Positions 40,748 to 50,655 of a stretch of DNA of 64,000 bases are shown piece after piece (within the stretch, counting starts at the first letter, position 1; each line of letters opens with the position of its first letter). A program made the translations under genes and the position numbers. The notes below the pieces were generated by a model. The model did not search any database, was not told where the DNA came from, and saw only the letters and a program-made list of their open reading frames with translations. The stretch lies in contig JADJJU010000009.1 in NCBI GenBank assembly GCA_016706365.1, positions 82,501 to 146,500 of the forward strand. Direction: 5' to 3'. The DNA comes from Saprospiraceae bacterium (GTDB lineage Bacteria; Bacteroidota; Bacteroidia; Chitinophagales; Saprospiraceae).

Positions 40748-41527
40748 ATGTGTAATTGTAAAATTAAATACTTCCTGACTGCCCTGAATTTTGTCTTTCT
40801 TAGTGTTTTTTGTACAATAAGTGCTCAGGTTGTCAATATTGAGGGCAAAAGAATTCATACCGATACTTCGGGATTTGCGGGTCATATCGATCTTGGAATG
40901 TCTCTGGAGAAAAATGTATCCCAGTTATTGAATATCACAGGCAATTCACTTATTCAATATAAATCAAAGAATTCCAAACATCTTTTTCTCTTTATGGCAG
41001 ATGCAGGAATAGTCAGATCAGGAGAGGTGGATCTTATTAACAGGTATCTCGGGCATCTGCGGTACAATACCAGATTCCTTACTGACTGGCTCAAATGGGA
41101 GGCTTTAATGCAATTTCAGCGCAATCCTTTAATCGACATTGAAGCACGTTATCTCTATGGTTCCGGATTTAGGTTCAAACTTTCAGAAAATATTAAATAC
41201 AGATTCTATCTGGGAACTACCTACATTTTTGAGCATGAACGAGGTTTTCAGGATAACCGGGAAGAATTCAACCATAGATGGAGCAATTATTTTTCTTTCT
41301 CTATTCTTCCTTATGACAATTTCACATTGAAATCAACCACTTATTACCAACCAATTCTAACTGCATTTAATGATTACAGATTGATGGAAGATATTCGCCT
41401 TGAATTTAAAATCACCAAAAATTTAACTTACACGACCTCTTTTGAGATGATTTATGATTCAAAACCTCCTGCCGGAATTCCGTATTTGATCTATTTGTTG
41501 AGAAATGGGATAGGGTTTAAGTTTTAG
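40748..41527 (+). CDS. DUF481-family outer membrane protein
   Basis: 259 aa. Signal peptide 1-26 (ending TISAQ). The mature part is a series of amphipathic beta-strands with aromatic ends (FRFKLSENIKYRFYLGTTYIFEHERGF, FKITKNLTYTTSFEMIYDSKPP) and ends in an aromatic residue after LLRNGIGFKF. This fits the DUF481 (YdiY-like, salt-induced) barrel family of the outer membrane. The function is unknown. Confidence 0.8.
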   Translation: MCNCKIKYFLTALNFVFLSVFCTISAQVVNIEGKRIHTDTSGFAGHIDLGMSLEKNVSQLLNITGNSLIQYKSKNSKHLFLFMADAGIVRSGEVDLINRYLGHLRYNTRFLTDWLKWEALMQFQRNPLIDIEARYLYGSGFRFKLSENIKYRFYLGTTYIFEHERGFQDNREEFNHRWSNYFSFSILPYDNFTLKSTTYYQPILTAFNDYRLMEDIRLEFKITKNLTYTTSFEMIYDSKPPAGIPYLIYLLRNGIGFKF

Positions 41528-41769
41528 TGGAGGAGGGGGAGCAGCTTTTAGATTTTGGCCCTTAGCTGTTGGCGAACAGCCGTAAATAGTAAGGCGAAAC
41601 AATTGACAATTGATAAGGAACAATTGAAAATTAAACAGCCGGATTGTAATCATCCGATGATAAAAAATACGGCGGGGGCTGTAGATTTCAGGTTTCAGTT
41701 TTCAGTAGTTTCAGGTTTCAGATTTAAACAGCCAAAAAGCAGCCGATTGGTTTTTTAGTAAATATTGGA
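41528..41769. repeat. Intergenic GGCTGTT/AACAGCC module repeats
   Basis: The stretch consists of modules separated by AACAGCC boxes at about 41573, 41633 and 41726 (GGCTGTT on the bottom strand) and one GGCTGTA at 41676. The contents between boxes are a CAATTG-type simple sequence (41600-41632) and TTTCAG repeats (41682-41724). No gene is supported. Confidence 0.6.
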
Positions 41770-42125
41770 TTGATCCTTACAGCTCTGGGGACGATCAGGG
41801 AGGGGATGATGCAGTTCTACAGGAAGCAGTTTTTAAATGAATTTCCGCCCAATTTGGGCGTCTCTACTAATAAATTATCAAGGCCAGAGGGTACTGGAAA
41901 CTCTGAATCAGCACAAACTGGAGGCAAAAATGAAAAGTGGAAACCTGGAACCATTGGTGTTATTATAAATCAATACAAACGCATTGTCACGATTCAAGTT
42001 CGTAATACTTTAATTGGCAGTCACGGTTTTACGATCACGTAATTCAAGATTCTCAATCCTTCAAAGCAATTTCTAACTATATTCGGAATAATCTGAAGAA
42101 CTGGGAGTTTGATGAATTCAGATAA
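41770..42125 (+). pseudogene. REP-associated tyrosine transposase (RAYT/Y1) remnant
   Basis: Two frames join into the C-terminal third of a Y1-type RAYT. The first has WKPGTIGVIINQYKRIVTI (normally LGSIIxxFKxxVT), up to about 42003. After a one-base loss near 42004-42012 the second reads FNWQSRFYDHVIQDSQSFKA, then ISNYIRNNLKNWEFDEFR and TAA at 42123-42125. This matches the family's FxWQxRFHDHIIR...YIxxNPxxW ending. The N-terminal part with the HUH and nucleophile Tyr region is missing or unrecognisable. It is a dead copy in a repeat-rich spacer. The left limit is uncertain. Confidence 0.75.
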
Positions 42126-42206
42126 TTATATGATCTCCATCTCATAGCAATAGATCATATATTTTAATATATTTTTTTTATTTTCAACTTCTTTAAAAGC
42201 CCTCCA

Positions 42207-43120
42207 ATGAAAACAATAATTAATCTGTGTATCCCATTTCTTCTCTTTACCATATGCCAGGCTCAAAAATCTGATTTGTCCTTAAATCTTGAGATAGGTA
42301 AATCATACACGCAAGAAATAAATTCAAGATCAAGCATAACGCAGGAAGTGAGCGGTCAAAAAGTTGAAATGGAGATGAGCAATATTAGTAGTATGTCATT
42401 TCTGGTAAAAAGACTAATTGGTGAAGGATATGATTTGGAAGTGAAATATGATAAGATAATTATGTCCGTAAGTAGTTCAGGGACTGTAATGGAATTTAAT
42501 TCTGAAGTACGGAAGGATGATGATGTATTTTCTGCGATTTTGGCAAATCTAATTGACCAGCCTTTCGAGCTTACTATGACCAAAAAGGCAGAATACTGGA
42601 GCTTAGAAATATCGATGCTTTGCTCGAAAAGGTACTTGCCAAGTTTGCCGAAGTTCCTGATATGGAACTAGCTCAATATCAATCTCAGTTAAAAAATGCT
42701 TTTGGAGAAGCAGCATTCAGAGGTAGTATCGAGATGTTTACTGCTGTTTACCCTAGTGATCCAGTCAATAAAGGTGATAAATGGAATATCAGCACAAACC
42801 TTGAATCAGGAATGACTACTGTGGTTACATCAAATTATGAATTCCGGGATGAGACTTCTGATTATACATTGATCTCAGGTAATTCAAAGCTAACCACAGA
42901 TAAATCTGCTGAAATAATTACAGGAGGTTTTACAATGAATTTTGATTTAAAAGGTACAATGACCTCTGATATAAAGTTGGATAAGAAATCCGGATGGATA
43001 ATTGAGGCTGTAATTAATCAGGAAATGAAAGGAGTAAGTATCATGAATCCGAATGAGTATATTCCGGAAGGAATGATAAATCCGATTAGTTTTTCAACCA
43101 AATTAACAACCAGGAATTAG
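42207..43120 (+). CDS. Exported protein (DUF6263-like), frameshifted
   Basis: About 304 aa after restoring one base near 42582-42590 (AAAAAGG run). The first frame has a signal peptide (MKTIINLCIPFLLFTICQAQ) and runs to ELTMTKKAEYWSLEI; in the corrected frame it continues KKGRILELRNIDALLEKVLA, then KFAEVPDMELAQYQ, FTAVYPSDPVNKGDKW, and ends KLTTRN. Beta-rich body. It resembles DUF6263-type periplasmic proteins of Bacteroidota (from memory); the function is unknown. The break may be a consensus error. Confidence 0.72.
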
Positions 43121-43301
43121 TAAATTTCCAGGTTAGAATTTATAATCATGTTGCCTTTCTATATTTCTTTTTGCAAGACCTGAGCTATTTGATAGATTTT
43201 TTAAACTAATTAATTTAGATTTACTGAGAGAAAAGCCATGAGTCCAATCGTCTGTATGAGTCGATTTCTGTAGTTATTCATTAACCACAAATTCAAGTAT
43301 C

Positions 43302-44174
43302 ATGGATCAAAGTAATTTTATTTCCCGAAGAGCATTAGTTCAGAGCTCTATTTTTGGCTTGATAAGTGCATCAATCCCTTCCATTCTTTTTGCTGGAAAG
43401 CATGTGATTCCTGCCTTATCACCCCACAATGAACGCGAATTGTTTCACAGGTATCCTTCGATAGATGATGCAATAGTTGCGGAAGTGGTTGGTGTTTCCC
43501 ACTTTAATCTGGACAGACTCAAAGAATTGGTAAATAAGAGACAAGACCTTGCAAAAGCAACCTGGGACTGGGGTTTTGGAGATTGGGAGTCTGCTATTGG
43601 TGCTGCATCACACGTTGGCAGAAGAGATATTGTTGATTTTTTGCTGAGTAAAGGAGCTCGTCCTGACATATTTACTTATGCGATGTTGGGATCTTTTACA
43701 GCTGTGCAAGCCATGATCAACGCAACTCCGGGAATTCAATCCACTTTCGGACCACATGGAATCAGCCTTCTGCAACACGCAAAAAATGGCTTAATGTCTG
43801 ATACAGTTTCGCAATCTGCTAAAGATGAGTATAATAAGCTAATAGCCTATCTGGAGTTATTAGGCAATGCTGATCCAAAACAAACTCATATGGAGATGAC
43901 AGATGCTGAAATGGAAAAATATCTGGGTGATTATAAATATGGGGATGATCCAAATGATGGTTTCAGTGTGAAGATAAACAGCAGGAAATTTCTTTCTCTT
44001 GGTAAAATTGGAAAATTTGGTGGATCACTCTACAGGAAAGGAGAAAATTTGTTTGGCTATAATGGGATCATTTCCTTGGAAATATTTTTTTCAATAGAGA
44101 ACGGAAATGTTGTTTCACTTGAAATTCGCGAACCTGATCTGATCCTGCTTGCAAGGAAAGTTTCGACGAATTAG
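43302..44174 (+). CDS. Ankyrin-repeat-like exported protein
   Basis: 290 aa. It starts MDQSNFISRRALVQSSIFGL with ISASIPSILFAG, a twin-arginine-type signal (SRRALVQ). Ankyrin-like helical pairs occupy about 45-175: DWESAIGAASHVGRRDIVDFLLSKGARPDI, FTYAMLGSFTAVQAMI. The C-terminal part (about 195-290) is beta-rich and unlike ankyrin. Such ankyrin-type Tat proteins are common in environmental bacteria, with no known function. It ends 19 nt before the next gene start in the same direction, so the pair may be one operon. Confidence 0.75.
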   Translation: MDQSNFISRRALVQSSIFGLISASIPSILFAGKHVIPALSPHNERELFHRYPSIDDAIVAEVVGVSHFNLDRLKELVNKRQDLAKATWDWGFGDWESAIGAASHVGRRDIVDFLLSKGARPDIFTYAMLGSFTAVQAMINATPGIQSTFGPHGISLLQHAKNGLMSDTVSQSAKDEYNKLIAYLELLGNADPKQTHMEMTDAEMEKYLGDYKYGDDPNDGFSVKINSRKFLSLGKIGKFGGSLYRKGENLFGYNGIISLEIFFSIENGNVVSLEIREPDLILLARKVSTN

Positions 44175-44193
44175 CCTAATTTTGGAGGATAAA

Positions 44194-45147
44194 ATGACCA
44201 AAATGTATTTTAAAACCAAAAGCTTACTTTGCCGCCTTTTCATCATTAGTTTGTTGATTTTTTGTGCTAAGATTGGATTTGGACAAATCAATTCAGCTGA
44301 TTCCAGTGTTCAGGTGTACACTTTATGGAATTTGAATGAATCAAATACTTATGAGGTTACCTTTCAGCAACTTACCTATCGAAAGGAAGATACTTTGTCC
44401 AATTTGACGCTTTCTTATGATATAGATATCACGGTAATGGATTCTTCAGAAAATTCATATACCGTCAGATGGCAAAATAAAAACTTCAGTGTTGTTCCGT
44501 CTAACCGCAAATTGAAAACTCTGTACGATGCCGCTTTTAATAAGGCCATAGATATCAAAATAAGCCGATCAGGTGTCTTTAAAGAAGTAATAAACTGGAA
44601 GGAAGTGAAAAAATCCACAAAAAAATCTTTCAGTAAAATAAGGAGAGAAGTAATTAGTGACGACCAGGCAAATCGTTCCTTCTACTTATTGAACGAGGCG
44701 ATACAATCAAAAAGAAACATGGAATCAAATTGGATCCCGGATGTGCACCAATATTATATGTTCCATGGTGCAAGTTATAGTTTCAATAAAGACATTAAAG
44801 GCAAAATACAGACTCCAAATCTACATTACAAATCAAATCCGCATGATGCTTATATAACTATTGTTCTCGAAGAAATCAGCTCTGAATTCAATAAATATAC
44901 TATCCGCGCATTTTTGGAAGTCGATACAGAGCAATTGACTAATGCTACATACGATTTCGTTTCCAGACTAATGGAAGGTGCGGGAAAATCAAATGTCGAA
45001 AGAAGTGAATACCCGGACGTATCCAAAGTCATTGAAACCGCAGCTATATTTCACAGTTCAGGCTGGGTCATAGACAGCACTCAATGGAAATCTTCAGTTA
45101 CAGGTGAAACAACTATGATGGAAATCAGGAGGATCAAATTTAAGTAA
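44194..45147 (+). CDS. Exported protein of unknown function
   Basis: 317 aa from ATG 44194 (MTKMYFKTKSLLCRLFIISL, signal ending IGFGQ). An upstream reading start at 44149 overlaps the preceding gene and lacks a ribosome-binding context. The body is rich in beta-strand pattern with charged residues. No motif recognised; from size and neighbourhood it might be related to the 42207 exported protein (both have an extracytoplasmic beta-rich body with paired middle and C-terminal blocks). It is the last gene before the repeat spacer. Confidence 0.65.
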   Translation: MTKMYFKTKSLLCRLFIISLLIFCAKIGFGQINSADSSVQVYTLWNLNESNTYEVTFQQLTYRKEDTLSNLTLSYDIDITVMDSSENSYTVRWQNKNFSVVPSNRKLKTLYDAAFNKAIDIKISRSGVFKEVINWKEVKKSTKKSFSKIRREVISDDQANRSFYLLNEAIQSKRNMESNWIPDVHQYYMFHGASYSFNKDIKGKIQTPNLHYKSNPHDAYITIVLEEISSEFNKYTIRAFLEVDTEQLTNATYDFVSRLMEGAGKSNVERSEYPDVSKVIETAAIFHSSGWVIDSTQWKSSVTGETTMMEIRRIKFK

Positions 45148-45431
45148 TGCCAGCCATTGGGTCTCTACAGCCGACTATTGACCGTATGTATTGACAAAAC
45201 GCTCTAATCTCTTCTCTCTCAACTCCAACTCCGCCTAAACGCCTAAACCCCTCAACGCCTTAACGAACCACAGCCCCAACCCTACTCCAAAACCCACACT
45301 TCGATTAACCGATTAACCGATTACCCGATTCCCGGCTGTTCCTTCAACTTCTTAACTTCTAAACTACTCAACTCCTAATCTCCCAAACTTTATTTACCTT
45401 ACGCTATCAATCTTACATAAGAAATACTTTT
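45148..45431. repeat. Intergenic region with several simple-sequence modules
   Basis: 284 nt. It includes the tandem CGATTAACCGATTA-type block (45299-45330), then GGCTGTT at 45335 and the block CAACTTCTTAACTTCTAAACTA (45345-45366). These blocks belong to the modular intergenic repeat described in findings. The promoter of glgB is presumably at the right end. Confidence 0.6.
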
Positions 45432-47389
45432 ATGGCTTCTGTGATTCCCTATAGTTTATTGACTGAATATGATATCAGCTTGTTGAGAATCGGCAAGCAC
45501 TACCGGCTTTATGAAAAACTTGGGTCACATATTGTAAATCACAATGGCAATCCCGGAGTTTTCTTTGCAGTTTGGGCTCCTAATGCTCAGACTGTAAGCG
45601 TAGTAGGTGATTTCAATCAATGGAATACTTCAGCTCATATATTGCATCCAAGATTGGACGGAACAGGTATTTGGGAAGGTTTTCTTCCGGGATTAGGACA
45701 CGGAACTGTCTATAAATATTATGTGCTTTCTCATCATCAAGGGCTGCAATTATTTAAAGGTGATCCCTATGCCCGTAAATGGGAAGCACCACCTGCGACT
45801 GCTTCTATTGTTTGGGACAATAAATACTCCTGGAAAGATAAATCCTGGATGCAAAAACGCCATCAGCATAATAGCCTGAAAAGCCCGGTTTCGGTCTATG
45901 AACTCCATCTGGGATCATGGAAAAAGCCCAAGGAAGAAGAACTTAGTTTTTTCACATATGATGAAATAGGAGACAGGTTGATTCCCTACATTCAGGAAAT
46001 GGGCTTCACACATGTTGAGTTCATGCCTGTCATGGAGCATCCTTACTATCCATCATGGGGTTATCAGATCTGCGGTTTTTTTGCCGCCTCTTCCCGTTTC
46101 GGCGATCCTCAGGGATTGATGTCCCTCATCGACCGGCTACACCAGGCCGGAATAGGAGTATTTCTGGACTGGGTTCCTTCCCATTATCCAGGAGATATTC
46201 ATGGTTTGCATTTATTCGACGGAACTTCTCAATATGAACACGAAGATCATCGCCTGGGCTACCATCCCGAATGGAACAGCTATATATTTAATTATGGCAG
46301 ATTTGAGGTACGTTCTTTTCTGATAAGCAATGCAATCTTCTGGCTGGAGCAATATCATGCTGATGGATTGCGCGTAGATGCCATAGCCTCTATGATATTC
46401 CTTGACTATGCACGAAAAGAAGGGGAGTGGATACCCAATGTTCATGGTGGGAATGAGAACCTGGAAGCGATTTCTTTTCTCAAGGATCTAAACACTGAAG
46501 TTTACAGAACTTTTCCGGATGTACAGATGATTGCGGAAGATTCGACAGCGTTTCCAAAAGTCAGCAGACCCATTTATGATGGAGGGCTTGGTTTTGGGAT
46601 GAAATGGATGATGGGCTGGATGAATGATACATTGAGTTATTTTAAGATGGATCCCATCCACAGGAAATTTCACCATGGGCAGATCACTTTCAGTATAGTG
46701 TACGCCTGGTCAGAAAATTATATGTTGCCGCTTTCCCACGATGAGGTGGTTCATGGAGAAGCTTCTTTGATTCTCAAAATGCCGGGTGATGACTGGCAAA
46801 AATTTGCTCATCTAAGAACCCTGTATGGGTATATGTTTGCTCATCCGGGAAGTAAATTACTATTCATGGGGGCGAAATTGCTCAAATGAAAGAATGGAAT
46901 TATGCACGCAGTCTTAGTTGGGAATTGCTACAATACATATCTCATGAAGGTATCCGCCGATGGGTCAGGGATTTAAACCGAACATTCCGCAATGAACCTG
47001 CGCTGTATGAACTAAACTATGAAGAAGCAGGTTTTGAATGGATGGTAGTAGGAGATTTCACAAACTCGGTCCTGGCCGTTGTAAGGTATGGTAAGAATGC
47101 AAGTGATACTTTGCTGGCCATCATCAACCTTACCCCTGTGTCACGTAACGCTTACCGTATCGGGGTGTCCCATTCAAAAGGTTGGAATATTCTTTTAAAT
47201 TCTGATGATCCCGAATACTGGGGTAGTAATATGGCAATTTCAGCAAGTCTGACAACAGAGTCCATTCCTTCAAATGGAAAATCGCAATCAGCACTGGTTG
47301 AGATTCCACCATTAGCCACTCTTATTTATAAAATTCAGACTAAAAGTGTTAGAAATAAGAAGGGGATTTCATCCAAATCAAGTTCTTAA
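45432..47389 (+). CDS. glgB: 1,4-alpha-glucan branching enzyme, frameshifted
   Basis: About 652 aa after restoring one G in the G run at 46868-46872. The N-terminal CBM48 domain (about 15-120) has FAVWAPNAQTVSVVGDFNQW. The GH13 catalytic barrel has VYELHLGSWKK, the nucleophile region DGLRVDAIASM, the acid in IAEDSTAFP and SHDEVVHGEASL. The uncorrected frame ends MGAKLLK; corrected it reads MGGEIAQ, then KEWNYARSLSW and a C-terminal all-beta domain. It makes alpha-1,6 branches in glycogen. It is 22 nt upstream of a GH57 gene, so the two form a glucan pair. Confidence 0.9.
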
Positions 47390-47410
47390 TCGTTTCAATT
47401 TTAAACCTTT

Positions 47411-49846
47411 ATGAAAGATAGCCTGCAGAAAAAATATATCTGCATTCACGGTCATTTTTATCAGCCTCCAAGAGAAAATGCCTGGCTCGATGAAATCGAA
47501 ATTCAGGAATCCGCAGCTCCTTATCATGACTGGAATGATCGAATAACGGACGAGTGTTACGCTCCAAATTGTGTTTCCAGAATTCTGGGTCCTCAGGAAA
47601 GGATCGTTAATATCATGTCCAATTTTACCAGGATTAGTTTCAACTTTGGTCCTACTTTGCTTAGTTGGATGGAACGGCATCAGCCCAGAGTTTATCAACG
47701 AATACTTGAAGCTGACAAAAGGAGTATTTCCAGGTTTGGAGGACATGGATCGGCCATAGCTCAAGTTTACAATCATATCATCATGCCACTGGCGCTCAGA
47801 AGAGACAAAGATACTCAGGTCAAGTGGGGCATATATGATTTCAAAAAGCGTTTCAACAGGGCTCCTGAAGGAATGTGGCTTGCTGAAACAGCTGTGGACA
47901 CTGAAACACTGGAAGTGCTGGTGGAAAATAATATTCGTTTTACAGTACTTTCTCCTTATCAGGCAAAAGCTTTCCGCGTTATTGGCACTGAAAAATGGAC
48001 CAATGGTATCAATAGCAGGCAAGCATATATCTGTAATCTGCCTTCAGGCAAGTCAATTTATTTATTCTTCTATGACGGCGAGCTTTCCCAGAAAGTAGCA
48101 TTCGGTGGATTACTTAATTCAGGTCAAAGGTTTGTTCAGGAGCTCATGAATACTTTTCATGCTGAGGAATCCGGTCCAAGGCTGGTGCATATTGCTACTG
48201 ATGGTGAGACATTTGGACATCATCACAGGCATGGCGACATGGCACTGGCATTCTGTCTGGATCACATTGAAAAGCTTCAGCTGGCAACTATTACAAACTA
48301 TGCTGAGTTTCTGGATCTCGTTCCTGTGACACATGAAGTTCAGATTGTAGAGAATTCATCCTGGAGTTGTGTTCATGGAGTAGAGAGGTGGAGATCTGAT
48401 TGTGGGTGTCAGGCAGGAGGTGAGCCACACTGGAACCAGAAATGGAGAGAAGGGTTGAGAAAGGCTTTGGATGAGCTGAATCAAAAGCTTGCCATTATTT
48501 TTGTTGATGAACTGTCCACTTATGGAATCGATCCATGGCATGTCCGAAATGAGTATATTCACTTGTTTGCAAATAGGAGTAAGGATAATACCAGAGCATT
48601 TGTCAAAAAGCATTTTGATACTGTCTCCAATCAGGCTGAGCTGACCAAAATAATCCGTCTGCTTGAGATGCAACGACAGACAATGCTCATGTTCACGAGC
48701 TGTGGTTGGTTCTTTAATGAAATTTCAGGAATTGAAACTATTCAAATACTTCAATATGCAGCAAGGGCCATTCAGTTGTCCGAGTTGTGTGGATTTAAGG
48801 ATATTGAATCTGAATTCATTATGAATCTAAGCACTGCAAAAAGTAATCTTCCTGAGTATAGTGACGCAAGTTTGATTTATTTGCAACATGTCATTCCTAA
48901 GAAATTATCACTGACACAAATTGGTATGCACTTCGCTGTTCACTCACTTTTCAATGAAACAGAGCAGCTAAAAGTATTAAACTATGACTGTGATCAACAG
49001 GATATAAAGCGTTATAAATCAGGTTCATATATTCTGTCATGTGGTAGTATTCAGGTAGTCTCCCGGATTACTTACAACAGTGAACAATTCAGATTTTTAT
49101 TGATCTATCTGGGTAATCATCATCTTATTGGTAATACAGCTACAGATATGTCCGCAGCTTCGCTTGAAACAGTGCGTACTCAGGCGGTCAAATCTTTCCT
49201 GGAGGGCAATTTGGCAGCATTGCTGGAGATAATGCGTTTCAATTTCTTCAATAAAAGCTTCTCGTTTCACGACCTTTTCAGAGATGAGCAATTAAGCTTG
49301 CTTAGTACGGCTATTGATCAGAATCTTGATACAATCGTTCAGGATTATGAAGCAATTAATGGAAGAATCTATCCGATGATGTCCATGATGAAGGATTTCA
49401 AGCTGCAGGTTCCTTTGTATTTCCAAAAGCATATGTCAGCATTGATTTCAATTAAATTGGAGAAGTTGCTTAAAAATGAAAATCCGCTTTCTTTGATAAT
49501 ACTAAGGGAACAAGTTAGAGAAGTTTTGCAATGGCAATTAACGATAGACACGGAACGTCTCAATTACTTGTCCACTAAACGATTGAACAGACTATCCTAC
49601 AAACTGGAAAAGGCGGAAACGCACAAAATCGATGAACAAGCATTGTATATCACAGAACTATTATTGTTGCTCGAACAACTAAATATCAAACCTCATTTGC
49701 ATGAACTGCAAAATGTAGTTTTCTACTTGTTGAAGTTCGAAAATCAAATTTTAATGGAATTCAGTCCCATACCTGAAGAAAAATCTGCACTGGTTTTACT
49801 GGCGGATCAGATCAATATTCAGGTAGACTTAGTACACAGAAAGTAG
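47411..49846 (+). CDS. GH57-family glycosyl hydrolase (DUF3536 type)
   Basis: 811 aa. It opens with YICIHGHFYQPPRENAWLDE, the GH57 first conserved region, and has DRITDECYAPN, SFNFGPTLLSW and GMWLAETAVDTETLEVL (region with the catalytic Glu near 160). The region LVHIATDGETFGHHHRHGDM would supply the second acidic residue. The C-terminal part is the helical DUF3536 region. Such enzymes act on alpha-glucans; here the neighbour glgB suggests a glycogen-related role, though activity of the DUF3536 group is not clearly established. Confidence 0.9.
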   Translation: MKDSLQKKYICIHGHFYQPPRENAWLDEIEIQESAAPYHDWNDRITDECYAPNCVSRILGPQERIVNIMSNFTRISFNFGPTLLSWMERHQPRVYQRILEADKRSISRFGGHGSAIAQVYNHIIMPLALRRDKDTQVKWGIYDFKKRFNRAPEGMWLAETAVDTETLEVLVENNIRFTVLSPYQAKAFRVIGTEKWTNGINSRQAYICNLPSGKSIYLFFYDGELSQKVAFGGLLNSGQRFVQELMNTFHAEESGPRLVHIATDGETFGHHHRHGDMALAFCLDHIEKLQLATITNYAEFLDLVPVTHEVQIVENSSWSCVHGVERWRSDCGCQAGGEPHWNQKWREGLRKALDELNQKLAIIFVDELSTYGIDPWHVRNEYIHLFANRSKDNTRAFVKKHFDTVSNQAELTKIIRLLEMQRQTMLMFTSCGWFFNEISGIETIQILQYAARAIQLSELCGFKDIESEFIMNLSTAKSNLPEYSDASLIYLQHVIPKKLSLTQIGMHFAVHSLFNETEQLKVLNYDCDQQDIKRYKSGSYILSCGSIQVVSRITYNSEQFRFLLIYLGNHHLIGNTATDMSAASLETVRTQAVKSFLEGNLAALLEIMRFNFFNKSFSFHDLFRDEQLSLLSTAIDQNLDTIVQDYEAINGRIYPMMSMMKDFKLQVPLYFQKHMSALISIKLEKLLKNENPLSLIILREQVREVLQWQLTIDTERLNYLSTKRLNRLSYKLEKAETHKIDEQALYITELLLLLEQLNIKPHLHELQNVVFYLLKFENQILMEFSPIPEEKSALVLLADQINIQVDLVHRK

Positions 49847-50112
49847 CGGGGATAGATATTTCCTTGCGTCCTTTGCTGCATATTGATCGGATATTCGACT
49901 ATTTTGATCTGTTTTATTTAATATGTGTCACAGATTAAGTGTAATTTAGTCAGGAATTTAAGGAAAAGATAGCTTCCTTTCCAGTGCATAGAGTCATGTG
50001 AATATTTTGAATAATTTGTATAATTGACTGATTCAATGTGCCGGTAAGTAATTCAGAGAAGTTCTTTTATGTCTGATTTCAATAAAAATTTAATCATTTA
50101 AAAAAATTAAAA
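49847..50112. other. Intergenic spacer, promoter region of the LemA operon
   Basis: 266 nt, AT-rich; no RNA gene or repeat recognised. The last 20 nt before the LemA start are almost all A (AAAAAATTAAAA), as is common before Bacteroidota start codons in place of a Shine-Dalgarno site. Confidence 0.4.
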
Positions 50113-50655
50113 ATGTTATATCTTATTGGTTTACTGGTAGTTTTGGGTTTACTGGTAATGAGTTTTTACAACCGTTTTGTTAAAAGCAAAAATAAAATGG
50201 GGGATGCATGGGGAGCAATAGATGTGCAATTAAAACGTCGTTATGATCTTATTCCTAATCTGGTCGAAACAGTCAAAGGTTACGCCACACATGAAAGGGA
50301 AATCTTTGAAAATCTGGCGAAGGCCCGCAATGCTGCTATCGGAGCAGGAAATATAAATGATCAGCAGGCTGCGGAAAATATGATTTCACAATCTTTAAAA
50401 AGCCTCTTTGCTTTATCTGAAGCATATCCGGATTTAAAAGCTAATGCAAATTTTCAGCAATTGCAGGAACAATTGGGTAAAGTGGAAGATGATCTTCAGA
50501 TGTCCAGAAGGTATTACAATGCAGTCGTCAGAGACAACAATAATATCGTAGAGACTTTCCCGGGCAATGTATTTGCTGGATTGTTTGGTTTTTCTTCTCA
50601 GCCCTTCTTCGAAATTGAAGCTGCTCAGAAAGAAGCCCCAAAAGTTAGTTTTTAA
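50113..50655 (+). CDS. LemA family protein
   Basis: 180 aa. One N-terminal transmembrane helix (residues 2-20), then a long helical coiled body: FVKSKNKMGDAWGAIDVQLKRRYDLIPNLVETVKGYATHE, the family signature, and the C-terminal SRRYYNAVVRDNNNIVETFPGNVFAGLFGF. LemA proteins are membrane-anchored helical bundles of unsettled function that commonly pair with TPM or DUF2207 proteins. It is followed without any gap by the DUF2207 gene. Confidence 0.93.
   Translation: MLYLIGLLVVLGLLVMSFYNRFVKSKNKMGDAWGAIDVQLKRRYDLIPNLVETVKGYATHEREIFENLAKARNAAIGAGNINDQQAAENMISQSLKSLFALSEAYPDLKANANFQQLQEQLGKVEDDLQMSRRYYNAVVRDNNNIVETFPGNVFAGLFGFSSQPFFEIEAAQKEAPKVSF

Noticed and set aside
37540..41730. GGCTGTT series with similar spacing taken as a CRISPR array
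   Set aside because: The head is only 7 nt, spacing varies from about 15 to 80 nt, and the intervening blocks are simple sequence; no cas genes occur.
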